From Crocinitomicaceae bacterium (GTDB lineage: Bacteria > Bacteroidota > Bacteroidia > Flavobacteriales_G > Salibacteraceae), in the NCBI GenBank assembly GCA_002713215.1, contig PAVO01000015.1:1-64000 (forward strand): a stretch of 64,000 nt of DNA. Direction: 5' to 3'. Shown here in pieces: positions 30,401 to 41,600 of this stretch (positions within the stretch are counted from its first letter, which is position 1; each line of letters begins with the position of its first letter). The translations under genes and the position numbers were made by a program. Below the pieces are notes generated by a model, which saw nothing but the letters and a program-made list of their open reading frames with translations, had not been told where the DNA came from and did not search any database.

Positions 30401-33400
30401 CATTTACTTCCCATAACCCCAGCAACTATACAAATACCAAAACCATTGAAATGCTGGATTCCTGTTCGAATATCGAATTTGTGGGTTGCAAGTTTCTTGG
30501 GTTAAACACAACCATGCAAATTAGGATTACTGATTCTGCGAAAGTCAATACGTTGCAGGTGGATAGCTGTGAATTTTTTGGTTCTTATTATGGAATGCGA
30601 ATAGCAGCGGGTAAAAACACAACCGTTACCAATAACCGGTTCGAATCAGCAATAGCGGTGAGTTTAGGTACCGATTCTAATATTGTTGCCAATAATTTCA
30701 TGAAGTGTTTTGTTGGAAATACTGATGCAGTTGGAGTAAGTCTTGTGGGCAATAAGAATGACATTTACAACAATAACATTGTATGCCAAACCGAAAGTGC
30801 GACCTATGGCATCACTTTGGGCTTCGCTAATAATGCAAATATCTATAATAACAGTGTTTCTTTATATAATAAGGGTACCACTGGTACTGCCATGCAGGGC
30901 ATTCGATATTTTGGAGGTACGGGCCTTAACATAAACCACAACTCAGTTTGGCTCCGGCACGATAGCCCAACTGAACGCAATAATGTAGGCGTGCGGTTTC
31001 AAAACAACATGACCAATACCTCATTTAGAAACAACATAGTAGTGATGGACTGTGAAGGATATGGGGTAGATCTTTTAGGAACCATTGGAAATTTCAAGAG
31101 CGATTACAACAACTATGACATACAGGGAGACACGTTAATGAATAATAACAACGCTAGTTACTATACGACTTTGACGGCAACCCGGGCGATTGGATTAGAT
31201 AGCAATTCCTTAACTGTTAATCCAAGATTTAAAAACGATAGTACCCTCATTCCTCGTGTATCAGATCTTGAATCTGCAGGAACTCCAATTGTGGGGATTA
31301 CAGCCGACATTCGTGATAGTTCCAGAAGCCTAACCAAACCAAGCGTTGGCGCCTACGAATACACCTATGTATGTGATGGATTAAGTGGGACAAAAACCAT
31401 TGGAGGAAGTTCTCCGGATTATGCAACCATTTCAGCTGCCGTAGCTGACCTCAATAATTTGGGTATTTGTGATGACGTAACCTTTAATATCAGACAAGGA
31501 ACGTATAATGAAACCTTGACCTTAACCGAAATATACAATGTGGGAGATAGTGGAAGGGTAACTTTCCAGGCGGACCCGGCAAATACCGACTCAGTACTAT
31601 TGGCGGATAGCACGGCTTCTGGTCGTGATGGTTTATGGGAAATTTCAGAATCCGGTTACATCACCATTAAAGGAATATCATTTAGTGATTTTGGTGCTAA
31701 TCTAACAAGACCCTATATTGCTTTTACAGGGTCTAACATTTCCAATATGGAAATTGACGATTGCAAATTTTTTGGCACGAATAACTTTCGTTATGCAATT
31801 CGCAAGACAGATGGAAATGTAGATAGTCTGGAAGTGAAAAAATGCCATTTTGATCACGAAGCGGTACACCTTGGTGGTGCCAATCAGTTTCAAACTTTTG
31901 TGTCTGTTCATGATTGTGAGGTGATTGCAGGGCGTCAACCATTTGCTTTGCAAGCCATGGAGGTTCAGGTTTACGATAACAATCTCAGCAGGCCGCCCGC
32001 ATCAAATTCCTGGACGGGTGTTATGGCGCTTACAGCAAAGAGGGCATTTGTTTACAATAACTACATAGATTTCGATTCACAGGCAAGGTTACATGCCATA
32101 GATGTTTTAGGAACGGTAGGTAATGAAAATAATCATTACGAATTTTATAACAACTCCATTCATTTAAAGGCCAAGAAAGGAAGTGATTTAGTGGGGATGA
32201 ATATAAGCAGTTCACCAGGAGGCACAGATACGGTTCTGGTTCATCACAATACCATTTATATTGAGAGAACAACTGCCTATCCTTCAGGAAATGGTACGGG
32301 ATTATCCGTTTCAGGTTCGGGAGTTGTATTGTCAAACAATAACATCGTTGTTGAAAGTATGGGAGAAACCTATGCAATTTCAACAGATGCCACTGCTACC
32401 TCAACGTATAACAATTTGTATTCTACAAATGATACGCTAGCGCAATATGGAACAACTAAGTATGCCAATTTAAGTGCAATACAAGGAGCAAGTTACGAAT
32501 CCAATTCACTTTCGATTGATCCGTATTTTTTATCCGATACACTGCTTAAACCTTATCGAGCCTCACTAGACAACAAAGGAAGTGTAGTTACGGGAATTAG
32601 TAAGGACATTTTGGATAGCTCGAGAACGCCTAATCCGGATATTGGTGCTTACCAATTCCAGGGAATTAAATACGATGTTCGGGTAGATTCAATACGGGTA
32701 GATACGCTATGTGCAGGTTCCCACACCATTTCGGCCTTTGTAAAAAACATCAGCGATTCAACAATAACGGATGCCAAGCTTTCTGTTTTTGCTAAAGTGT
32801 TTGGTGGAGCCTACCAGGATTTGGGAGCCGTTTCTATTTCGGATACCCTGAAAAAAGATTCTGCTGCCTGGGTAAGGGGGGGAGCATATAATTTCTCACC
32901 GAATGTGAACTACATAATAAAAGCACAAATAGATACACTCAATGGTTATTTGGACGACGACCCTTCCAACAATGTTACTATCGATACGGTAAAAACCAAC
33001 CCCAATCCAATTGCCGGAATTCCTTCTGTGGTTGCGTGTGATGGCGATTCCTTAAAATTGAATGCTATAGGGGGTAAAACATATCGTTGGTTTGGCCCCA
33101 ATTCGTTTGTAGACTCGGTACAAAATCCCAGACGGGCAGGTGTAAATTCAAGTTTTGCAGGAACCTATACCGTTGAGGTTCGCGATTCGAATTATTGCAT
33201 CGATTCAGCTTCGATAACACTGGCAATTGATACTGCACCCAAACCCAATTTACCGGCAGATACTTCCATTTGTGTAGGCCAGACCATAACCATTTCGGCC
33301 GTGGTAGATCCGCAAGCAGCCTACAGTTGGAACATTGGAGAAACCGCGCCCGCTATTACGGTCGATTCGGCTTCTACCTACGTGGTAATCATGACCGATC

Positions 33401-36400
33401 TAAAAGGATGTAGAGGAAGCGACACCATTAAACTCGATGTGTTTGCCGTCCCTACGGTAAGCTTTACAAAAGACCCCGGATTAATTTGTACCAATTCAAG
33501 TTCGTTTGTACTCGATATTGCCACACCCAAAGGCGGAAAATACATAGGTGCTTTGGTATCTAACGATACGATTCTGCTTCCCGGATTGGCCGGTTCTTAT
33601 CCCTTATCCTATTCTTATGTAGATAGTAATGGTTGTGGTGGAGTAATTGACACTGTGGCTGTGGTTAAAGCAGCTCCTACAGTTACCGTTTCTCCCATTG
33701 TAGATTACTGCTCCAATGGAGTAGTAGATACCATTACAGAACACGGTCCAAAAGGGGGAATGTTCTTTAGCTCACTCGGAATTGTTAACGATACCATCGG
33801 TACTTATAACCCTCAGTTGGTTGGAACTAACTCCGATACGATTGGATATCAGTATACTTCGCTAAATGGATGTTCCGATACAGCATACCGAACCGTAACC
33901 ATAAACGATACATTGCCTGTGGTTCTCTCCGATACCAGCGTTTGTAGCAATGGAGGAACCTTCTTGTTGAAACAGGCACCTGCGGTAACTGCGGCTGGAT
34001 ATACGGGTTCTTATACAGGTAGCTCCGCATTGGTTGGTAATTACTACAACCCGTTTCTCGCAACAGGTATAGATACCCTGCAATATTCCGTAACGGATAC
34101 CAATTCCTGTGTAAGCAGTGGTTCCATTAAAGTGACCATAGATACCATCCCAATTGTTGCTTTGCCCAATTTATCCATTTGCGTAAATGCAGATAATATC
34201 AAATTAACTACCGGTACACCAGGCGGTGGAAATTATTGGTTTGGTAGAGGAGTCCGAAACGATTCGTTGGTTCCCTCCTTATCTGGTGTAGGTTTAGATA
34301 CCGTTAAATACTCGTATACCTCGCCCGGAAATGGATGTTCTGATACCGTTTCTAACCTGACCACGGTATTTGACTATCCTGTCGTCGGATTTACCTTACC
34401 CGATTCGGTTTTAAGAAGATGTGAAGATGCCGTTCCGGTCATTTTATCCGGTTATTTTCCATTGGGTGGAGTATTTTCCGGACCCGGATTGGATTCAACC
34501 AAAACGGAATTTCTTTCCGACAGCACCGGTTTCGGAAATCATGTGATTACCTATACCTATACCGATGCAAACGGATGTTCAAATTTTGCCACCGATACCA
34601 TAACGGTAGATTCGCTTCCGGGTGTAACCCTAAACTTGCCGTTTAGCAGCATTTGTATCAACGATACTGCTTTAGCACTCACCGGTGGAAGTCCGTCGGG
34701 TGGAATATATACCGGTAATGGAGTGGATACATCAGGAGTATTTAGCCCTTCCGTTGCAGGGGTACGATCATCAAACCTCATTACATACTCCTTTACAAGC
34801 AGTACCACAGGTTGTTCCAATAAAGATTCCGTTTCGGTTAGTGTCGATAGCCTTACCCCAATCACCCTAGGACTAATTCCGGATTACTGTATCAACGTTG
34901 GGTTGGATACCCTCAGCCAGGGATCAATCAACAGTGGAAGCTTCCTATACAGAGGTAAGGGAGTGAAAAACAGTAACGAATACGATCCGGTTCAGGCAGG
35001 ACTTGGAAAAGATACCATAGAATACATTTTTACTAACCTCCTGGGTTGTACCGATACCCTGTCACAGGTTATCGATGTGCACGACACCACGGCGGTTTCA
35101 TTGAATATACCTGCCAGCTATCAGCAGGTTTGTAAAAACGAGCCCGCGTTTACCCTGGGTTTTGGAAATCCGGGTGGAGGAACTTACAATGCACTACCAG
35201 CCATAGTGAGCAACAGCTTTAATCCTGCACTGGCCAGTATTGGAAGCCATTCGCTGGTTTATACCTATGTAAATTCCAATTCCTGTACAACTTCTACTTC
35301 AGGTAAAATTCAGGTCGATTCCGTACCTGTTGTTAGCATTACAGCAGCAACCTACTGCCTCAATGACGGAAATCAAACCTTAAAATTAGGCCTTCCCCTG
35401 GGTGGTAAATTCACCGGTCCGGGTATGGTTAACGATTCGGTATTTAGTCCACTATTGGCCGGTACCGGAAGTAGCGTTATTCGCTATACGTATACGGTAG
35501 GAAGCACCGGTTGTACCGATTATGCCGATACTACTTTTAAGGTAAATCCGTATCCAACCGTATCCTTATCGAGTTTGGCTGCAGTTTGCGAAAACAAATC
35601 GCCTTATAACCTAAATGCGGGTGCCACAACCGGAAGCATTTCTTACTATACCGGTAAGGGAATTACCGATACAGCTAGTGGTACTTTTAATCCAATGGTA
35701 GCAGGAGTAGACAATCATACCATTACCTATACCGGAGTCAATGGATTTGGTTGTTCAAATTCTACCATTCAAAATTTAAGAGTAGATAGTGTTCCCACAG
35801 TTACCCTCGATACCCTGGCCGATTTGTGTATAGATGCTACATCGTTTAAACTAACCGGAGGAAAACCAAGTATCCTGGGAACCGGAGTCTATTCCGGAAA
35901 AGGAGTCAATGGAAACTTTTATTACCCTCTGTTTAAAGGAGTTGGAGTAGATACCCTTATCTATCAGTTTACCGATTTAAAAGGATGTACTTCAAGCGAT
36001 ACTCAAACCGTAGCTATTAATCAATTGCCAGTCATAACCACTACTTCCTGGCCTTCGTTGTGTATCCGTTCCGATTCGTTTGTGCTTACCGGTGCAACCC
36101 CAATAGGTGGAAAGTATACCGGGGCCTACTTTGTAGACACGGCCAATCAGAAATTCTCTCCAGACAGTGTAGGAGTATTTAGCGTTCGATACAGCTATAC
36201 AGATTCTAATCAATGTTCGAGCTACAAAGATCAATCGATTCAGGTAAGAGAATTGCCCGATGTTCGACTGGCCTTTTTAAATTCAATATGTAAAAACATA
36301 AGTCCGTTTACGCTGGTAGGTGGTACTCCTATTGGTACAACAGGGGTTTACGGAGGAAACGGAGTAGTGGGAAGCAACTACGTTCCCGATTCAGCTCAGG

Positions 36401-38658
36401 GAGGTTCAGATAGTCTCTGGTATGCCTACACCGACAAGTTTGGTTGTTCCGATACGGCTTACCACATGCTACGTTTGGATTCCGCTACACCGGTTACGGG
36501 AACACCGCTCCCTGAACTTTGTAAGGGAAGCCCCAATTTGGATTTGAATACCTATTACAGTCCTGCTGGAGGTAGTTTCAGCGGTATCAACATTTTTGGA
36601 TCAACCATGTTCGTTAAGAGTTTATCAGCAGGTAGTTATCCTTTTGTTTATGAATTTACCGATACCAACAATTGCATTAGCGACATTCGCGATACGGTTC
36701 AAATCCATCCAAACCCAACGTTGGTACTTAGCAACGATACGGCGATATGTGATGGAGAGTCATTGAGCCTGAGTGCTTCCGGTGGAATTAGTTATTCATG
36801 GAGTACAGGGCATCAAACTTCCAGCATAAGCCAGTCGCCGGACACCACCAAATTATATGCGGTTACAGTTACCAACCAGTTCAATTGCGAATCGGAAGGA
36901 AGTGTTTTGGTAACCGTACATGAGAATTACTCCATATTTACCAGTTCCACGCCTTCGGTTTGTGGAAGCGCAACAGGGGTGGGTTACATTTCAGTAAGCA
37001 GAGGAAAATCACCCTTCCAGTATTATTGGTCCGACGGAGAGCGAAACCCTTCCAACACGGGACTGGTTGCAGGTTCTTATACCGTAACCGTTGAAGATGC
37101 CAACTCTTGTGAGCAATATGCAACGGTAGATGTTTCTGATAAAAATGCTCCCGATGTTTCATTGGATTCCATTAAACACAATGCATGCTACTCCAGTACC
37201 GAAGGTTACATTTCACTGGGTATAAGCAACGCATCCCTTATGAATATTTCATGGTCCAATGGTGCCAGACAATCAAGCATTAGTAACTTAAATTCCGGAA
37301 TTTACAGCGTTCGGGTGGTAGATACTTCGGGTTGTACAACTGTGAAGTCCTACGAGATTACATCGCCCGATGAGGTGCTTCTGTCTTCCGTTCTAAACCA
37401 ACCGGATTGCGACAGTACCGATGGATACATTATTGTTGACGTAAAAGGCGGAACGCCGGGATATACTTACAACTGGCTAGGTCAAACCTCCACCACCGAT
37501 TCACTCAATGGTGTTGGTGCCGGAAGGTACACCCTGGTGGTTGGAGATGCTAAACAATGTTCCGATACATTCGATTTTACACTAAATAATAGCTCCAGGC
37601 CTTTGTTTAAACTGGACAGCATTACCAATGTAAGCTGCGGTAATAACAATGGTGGAATTTACATTTCGAGTATCGATAGCGTTAAATCCTATCAGTGGTC
37701 ATCCGGTCCTACCTCCCAGGATTTGACTGGTGTGGCGCTTGGAACTTATTCCGTTACCTTAACCGATACCTCGGGTTGTAAATCGGTCGATTTATTTACA
37801 ATTGATCCTGGAGTACCGGTTTCAGCTCCTATTTGCTACGTAACTTACGATTCTGCGAGTACTTACAATAAAATTGTTTGGGATACCAATGGCACGCCGG
37901 GGGTTGCAGGATATTCAGTGGTTAGGGAATCTGCGGTTAAAGGGGTTTATTTCAACCTTACGCAGGTGTTAAAAGGCGCCAAACCCGAATTTATAGACTC
38001 GTCTTTGAATACTTCGTTTAACGTCGGTAATTATTCCATTCGAACCTATGACAACTGTGGTGTGGAGAGTGATGCAGCGCCTATCCATAAGTCGGTGCTG
38101 TTGTCGACCGAAAAAATTAGCGATCAAATTATTCAACTCAATTGGTCTACTTATCAGGGGCTGTCCATCAATGGATACTACATCTTCCGCTACTCAACCA
38201 GCGAAGGGTTTAGGTTGTTGGATAGCACTTCGGCAAATGTGAGGTCATACAACGATTTCAACGTGCTCAGAGATGAACATTCGTTGTTCTATTTTGTTAT
38301 GGTAAGAAGCACCGGGCCTTGTGCACCTAGTGGTTCCGTGATATCGAATTATTCAACCAATTTTGGAACCGGAGTTTACATTAATGTTCCTGAAATTGCT
38401 TCGGAAGTTGGGTATTCTGTATACCCTAATCCAAGTAATGGAGAGTTCAATATTAGGTTCCAGGGTCATTCAGTTGATCCAATTCTGCTAAGAGTTTATG
38501 ATGTCCGAGGAAAAATAGTAACCGAAAAAACTTTAAAAGAGGCAAGCCCAAATGAATCATATTCGTTAAAATTGTTGGAGGTTAGCGATGGAATGTATTA
38601 TCTCCAAGTTGTCAGCAACGGAAAAGTTAGTACCGTTCAGTTATTGATTAACCAATAG
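27409..38658 (+). CDS. secreted repeat protein with four beta-helix domains and T9SS type A domain, 3,749 aa
   Basis: A signal peptide is visible (basic MVKK, hydrophobic LVFLFFLQLGF, AQ cleavage site). Domain order by nucleotide: four right-handed beta-helix domains (27475-32660), a CARDB-like domain (about 32668-33000, with CAGSHTISAFVKN), Ig-like repeats (33001-36915), four SprB-like repeats (36919-37810), a pre-CTD domain (37811-38400) and a type A T9SS CTD (YPNPSNGEF, DVRGKIV, DGMYYLQV). The ATG at 27409 follows GAGGAAG and lies 17 nt after the giant gene, so the two are probably co-transcribed. The C-terminal half parallels that of the giant gene. Inferred to be a surface adhesin or fibre; no enzymatic motif was identified. 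Confidence 0.93.
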   Translation: MVKKWTGILVFLFFLQLGFAQLSGTKTVGGTTPDYATISAAVSALNSSGVNGAVTFNIRPGTYNEQFSIDSVTGTSSTNTITFQKEPNTSGEVNIQFSPTSKLYICRFLKCNYIELKSLNFKVLNTIFTSVINFRDTNSNITIDSCSIINTLNTNGYCLYDNFSAGSVDDLTIKNSTIKGGDIGLYLLASGSSEAGDRLRFENNLIDSVNKTGIYLQLQDSVSIIGNTIRNFRATSDLHGLRISSCGGGIEISANKILVSAASGYGRAIAITSSTNTTGNRGKIVNNILSIIGPTTARTIETSSCSYMDIEFNTCYADGNSTCHPINMANNTNAFIRNNIFYAAGSSSLAYAFYVNNAAGLSSITLDYNCYYSNSSNLAYNGSNRATLTAWKTATSQVANGINVNPQFVDSTSNYYSTNTALIGAGLHNSNITTDVDGASRSNPPTIGANKIADSRLSGTYTIGGTTPDYISITLADAALDSHGVKGPVIFNIRSGTYNEQVEIDSIAGASATNTITFQKDPSASTAPIIAVAASSSATNYTISFNKADYINLVNLVMKNTGTSFSTVVKYTGGTDYINIDTCALEGKTGNGFNYTLIFHTSGAANEANYCSIKNSTLKNGYYTLVMGGTLGSNEKGNVLENNTITNFRLRSLDIQYQDSLQLIKNSITGTSYSSSQWGIYVKDLSGKSRIELNKVENQTTGGSYGIDLWNMTGSVSDKIIVSNNTYRNINTSSVSFIEKGLSITSSTYIDVVFNTSKVSGTSAFNANALYVSGGNNLNFKNNNLVNSGGGVAFFVNGSFVSTTSDYNNIYTSGSTLGYYNSGSRTNLAAWKTATSRDANSQSLNPNFIATDSLIPNNGNLNNKGTTISGITTDIAGVTRHASTPDIGAYEFTGVQPPMAGVYTVGGTTPDYDSVSTAVADLNSRGISDTVKFHLRQGTYNGSFKIDSITGSSPSNWIMFTSDPANSSDVILLDTATANDYAGIELTSASSVRFRNLTFTSHNPSNYTNTKTIEMLDSCSNIEFVGCKFLGLNTTMQIRITDSAKVNTLQVDSCEFFGSYYGMRIAAGKNTTVTNNRFESAIAVSLGTDSNIVANNFMKCFVGNTDAVGVSLVGNKNDIYNNNIVCQTESATYGITLGFANNANIYNNSVSLYNKGTTGTAMQGIRYFGGTGLNINHNSVWLRHDSPTERNNVGVRFQNNMTNTSFRNNIVVMDCEGYGVDLLGTIGNFKSDYNNYDIQGDTLMNNNNASYYTTLTATRAIGLDSNSLTVNPRFKNDSTLIPRVSDLESAGTPIVGITADIRDSSRSLTKPSVGAYEYTYVCDGLSGTKTIGGSSPDYATISAAVADLNNLGICDDVTFNIRQGTYNETLTLTEIYNVGDSGRVTFQADPANTDSVLLADSTASGRDGLWEISESGYITIKGISFSDFGANLTRPYIAFTGSNISNMEIDDCKFFGTNNFRYAIRKTDGNVDSLEVKKCHFDHEAVHLGGANQFQTFVSVHDCEVIAGRQPFALQAMEVQVYDNNLSRPPASNSWTGVMALTAKRAFVYNNYIDFDSQARLHAIDVLGTVGNENNHYEFYNNSIHLKAKKGSDLVGMNISSSPGGTDTVLVHHNTIYIERTTAYPSGNGTGLSVSGSGVVLSNNNIVVESMGETYAISTDATATSTYNNLYSTNDTLAQYGTTKYANLSAIQGASYESNSLSIDPYFLSDTLLKPYRASLDNKGSVVTGISKDILDSSRTPNPDIGAYQFQGIKYDVRVDSIRVDTLCAGSHTISAFVKNISDSTITDAKLSVFAKVFGGAYQDLGAVSISDTLKKDSAAWVRGGAYNFSPNVNYIIKAQIDTLNGYLDDDPSNNVTIDTVKTNPNPIAGIPSVVACDGDSLKLNAIGGKTYRWFGPNSFVDSVQNPRRAGVNSSFAGTYTVEVRDSNYCIDSASITLAIDTAPKPNLPADTSICVGQTITISAVVDPQAAYSWNIGETAPAITVDSASTYVVIMTDLKGCRGSDTIKLDVFAVPTVSFTKDPGLICTNSSSFVLDIATPKGGKYIGALVSNDTILLPGLAGSYPLSYSYVDSNGCGGVIDTVAVVKAAPTVTVSPIVDYCSNGVVDTITEHGPKGGMFFSSLGIVNDTIGTYNPQLVGTNSDTIGYQYTSLNGCSDTAYRTVTINDTLPVVLSDTSVCSNGGTFLLKQAPAVTAAGYTGSYTGSSALVGNYYNPFLATGIDTLQYSVTDTNSCVSSGSIKVTIDTIPIVALPNLSICVNADNIKLTTGTPGGGNYWFGRGVRNDSLVPSLSGVGLDTVKYSYTSPGNGCSDTVSNLTTVFDYPVVGFTLPDSVLRRCEDAVPVILSGYFPLGGVFSGPGLDSTKTEFLSDSTGFGNHVITYTYTDANGCSNFATDTITVDSLPGVTLNLPFSSICINDTALALTGGSPSGGIYTGNGVDTSGVFSPSVAGVRSSNLITYSFTSSTTGCSNKDSVSVSVDSLTPITLGLIPDYCINVGLDTLSQGSINSGSFLYRGKGVKNSNEYDPVQAGLGKDTIEYIFTNLLGCTDTLSQVIDVHDTTAVSLNIPASYQQVCKNEPAFTLGFGNPGGGTYNALPAIVSNSFNPALASIGSHSLVYTYVNSNSCTTSTSGKIQVDSVPVVSITAATYCLNDGNQTLKLGLPLGGKFTGPGMVNDSVFSPLLAGTGSSVIRYTYTVGSTGCTDYADTTFKVNPYPTVSLSSLAAVCENKSPYNLNAGATTGSISYYTGKGITDTASGTFNPMVAGVDNHTITYTGVNGFGCSNSTIQNLRVDSVPTVTLDTLADLCIDATSFKLTGGKPSILGTGVYSGKGVNGNFYYPLFKGVGVDTLIYQFTDLKGCTSSDTQTVAINQLPVITTTSWPSLCIRSDSFVLTGATPIGGKYTGAYFVDTANQKFSPDSVGVFSVRYSYTDSNQCSSYKDQSIQVRELPDVRLAFLNSICKNISPFTLVGGTPIGTTGVYGGNGVVGSNYVPDSAQGGSDSLWYAYTDKFGCSDTAYHMLRLDSATPVTGTPLPELCKGSPNLDLNTYYSPAGGSFSGINIFGSTMFVKSLSAGSYPFVYEFTDTNNCISDIRDTVQIHPNPTLVLSNDTAICDGESLSLSASGGISYSWSTGHQTSSISQSPDTTKLYAVTVTNQFNCESEGSVLVTVHENYSIFTSSTPSVCGSATGVGYISVSRGKSPFQYYWSDGERNPSNTGLVAGSYTVTVEDANSCEQYATVDVSDKNAPDVSLDSIKHNACYSSTEGYISLGISNASLMNISWSNGARQSSISNLNSGIYSVRVVDTSGCTTVKSYEITSPDEVLLSSVLNQPDCDSTDGYIIVDVKGGTPGYTYNWLGQTSTTDSLNGVGAGRYTLVVGDAKQCSDTFDFTLNNSSRPLFKLDSITNVSCGNNNGGIYISSIDSVKSYQWSSGPTSQDLTGVALGTYSVTLTDTSGCKSVDLFTIDPGVPVSAPICYVTYDSASTYNKIVWDTNGTPGVAGYSVVRESAVKGVYFNLTQVLKGAKPEFIDSSLNTSFNVGNYSIRTYDNCGVESDAAPIHKSVLLSTEKISDQIIQLNWSTYQGLSINGYYIFRYSTSEGFRLLDSTSANVRSYNDFNVLRDEHSLFYFVMVRSTGPCAPSGSVISNYSTNFGTGVYINVPEIASEVGYSVYPNPSNGEFNIRFQGHSVDPILLRVYDVRGKIVTEKTLKEASPNESYSLKLLEVSDGMYYLQVVSNGKVSTVQLLINQ
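27475..32660 (+). repeat. four tandem right-handed beta-helix domains
   Basis: Units start near 27475, 28784, 30112 and 31388, each opening with a (S/A)G(T/V)(K/Y)T(I/V)GG(T/S)(T/S)PDY signature, followed by (R)xGTYN and Asn-rich helical rungs. Each ends with a phrase on the pattern of TDxxGxxRxxxPxxGAYE before the next opening. Unit length is about 1.28-1.33 kb. A fifth homologous unit lies in the giant gene at 725-2060. Confidence 0.85.
33001..36915 (+). repeat. 17 Ig-like/PKD-like repeats forming a stalk
   Basis: About 14 units have the GGxYxGxGV core and paired cysteines described for the giant gene's stalk. Two units at the start and one at the end are of a different Ig/PKD-like type with a central Trp (YRWFG, YSWNIG, YSWSTG). 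The order of unit types at the end of the array, followed by four SprB-like repeats, is the same as in the giant gene. Confidence 0.78.
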
Positions 38659-38670
38659 GTTTGTGTGAGA

Positions 38671-41600
38671 ATGCTAAAGAGGGTAATTGTCTATACAATT
38701 TTTATATGCTTGTTTCCGGTCTGTGTTTTAGGCCAGGCATTCAACTGGGCTAGGCATGTTGATACCACGTCTAATAACGCCGACAATTCAATAACTTCAT
38801 TAGCAAGTACAGAGCTTGGAAACACTATGATAAGTACTTCCTTCGGTGGAAATGTAACCATTGGAGGACGTAGTTTTACGGCAATAGGAAATCGGGATGT
38901 TTTGGTTTCTTCTGTTAATGCTTCAGGTGCTCTTTTTTGGAGTAATCCCGTTCATTTTGAGTCATCCGGGGCCGACGACCACATTTACAACTCTTGTTAC
39001 GACAGTGCTTCGGCTACTTTTAGTTTTTGCGGAACGCTTGATGGAAAAACAATAGTAAAGCAAGGCGCAAGCAGCATAGATTCTGTTAAATATGTAAGTG
39101 CGAACTACTTCGTTGCCAATTTCTCGGCAACCGGTGCACGTCGGTGGGTTTATCCCGATTCGGGAACTACCAATAGTGAGGCTAATGCCGTGGTTAGCGA
39201 TGAAAATGGGTTTGTATACGTTGCCGGTCGGTTCAATGATTCGTTAGAAGTAGACACTACCTTATACGGTTCTTCCATTGGAGATTTATTTCTGCTTAAA
39301 ATCAGAATCTCAGGTGGCGTTTTGCAATGGGCTAGAAAAATTTCCGGACCTGGAAAAGAGCAGGTATCTTCCCTGGTATATGATGCAGCCAGTAGTAGAA
39401 TAGTGGTTCTTGGAAACTTTGAGGATTCATTGTTTGCTGGGTCAAGTTCTATTGCTCCGTTGGTTAAGGGAAGGAAAGATGTGTTTGCCGCACGATACGA
39501 TGCGGGTGGTTCGTTGATTTCACTAAAGACGGTTCTGGCTTCTACGGCAGATATTGAGGTACTGGACGCCGATATCCCTAAAGCGGGAGGAGGTTATGTG
39601 CTTACCGGTCGGTTTAATGGGAGTATTTCGGGTACAAGCCCTACTATCATTACAAATGGCGGCTACGATATTTTAATTTCCAGGATTTCTTCCAGCGATG
39701 TGGCACTGATTACCAAAGGATACGGAGGTAATTCCAACGAAGAAGGAAATGAAATAGAGATCAATGTCGCCGGAAGGTCATTTGTTCAAGCTACTTACGA
39801 GTCTTCGACAATTACCTTTGGCAGTGACACCATTAGAAAAAGTGGAGTTAGGGATGTTTGCCTACTGGCTTCCCTGGTTAACCTGAACCCCTTGGGAGGC
39901 AAGGGAAATGGGATTATGCAATTGCCCACCGATCAAATTTATGCCACAGCTATGTCGCACAGCAGTGGAGCATTGGTTGTGGGTAATCGATTTCGAGGAC
40001 GTGCAAAATATGGCAATGCAGGTACTTTTACTTCTCCAGCTGGTAATTTCGATATGGCTTTTGCTCAGGTTGTTCCCAGCAAAATATTTTGCAATACCAA
40101 CGTCACCTTGTTGTATACCGGCTTTAGATTGGTTGGTATAGACCAACACCTTTGCAGTATGCAAAAGGGAGAAGTTTTATCATTAGCCGATACATCTTAT
40201 GACTTCCAATGGTACCGCAAAGGGGTGGGGAGTCTGCTTGGAGATACTACCAATGAAATTAGTATATCCGATGCCGGAGTTTATTTTGTGGAAATAAAGA
40301 AAATGTCAGGCAGTACGGCAATATGTATCGATACATTTTATACCGATTCAGTAATAATTGACCTGTTGCCCCAGGTAAATATATCGGATACATCTACCTG
40401 CAACAATGTATCAATAGCTTTTGCTTTATCAACCAACCCTGTTTTTAGTTCTGTCACGGATTCTTTGTTTGGTAAGGGTATTGGAAACAATAGACTAAAT
40501 GCATACAATCCAAGTATACCCGGTGTTGGTACTGGAATTGATTCGGTCATTTTTCAACGCATTGACGCCACTACGGGATGTATTGGAAGGGATACTGCTG
40601 AAGTAACTGTTAATGCCCGGCCAGTTATAACCATTTCCAATGTAAGGGCCTATTGCCAGGGAGAGCCTGCAGATACCCTGAAATATGCATCAGCTCCAAT
40701 TATTGACAAGGATTGGTACAGTATGATTAATCCGACCTGGGGGATAAAGGATTCCATTGTTTTTCGCTGTGACAGCTTAATAAATGGGTTTCATCGGGTA
40801 AAATACAACGTGATAGATACCAATAATTGTGCACACGACACCACCATCTCGCTACAGGTAAAACAACGCCCTACGGTTAGTCTAAACCTGTCTAAAGCAT
40901 CAGTCTGTAAAAATGGTTCCATTTTTAACTTGTCGGGCCAGTCACCCACGGGAGGGTATTTTATGGGGGTTGGAGTTTTAGATTCACTTACTGGCCGGTA
41001 TGATCCGGATAGTACCCAATATAGGAGTGATACCATACGCTACGTATATACCGCAACCAATGGTTGTGGTGATACGGCAACGGATATATTAACCATAGAT
41101 ACCATTCCTATTGTATCCTTTGTGTTTGCAGATACCATTTGCGATAACGATCCTATTTACATTTTAAAGGCTACACCAGAGGCTAAAAATCCCGGTGAAA
41201 CAGCTACCTTCTCGGGCCATCCAGCGGTATCGGGTTCTAACTTTTTTCCACGAATTTCAGGAGTTGGCTTTCACAAGGTATTGTTCGAGTTTGAAGACCA
41301 GAGAGGATGTAGCGATACCATGTCTTCCCTAGTAGAGGTTAAAAACCTGCCTTCAGTTAGTTTGCCAAATCTGGGCTCTTTTTGTGAGAACAATGGCGAT
41401 ACGCTTTTTGATGTGGGAACTCCAAAAGGGGGACAATACTATTACAAGCAATACCTACTGGTTAATGACATATTTAAGCCCGATACTTCCTACATCAATT
41501 ATGGGGTGGATACCGTTTATTATGTATATGCCGATAGTTTTAAGTGTCAGAACACAGCCTTTAATTTTGTGAGTATTAAACAAAAGCCAGGCTTGTTTGT

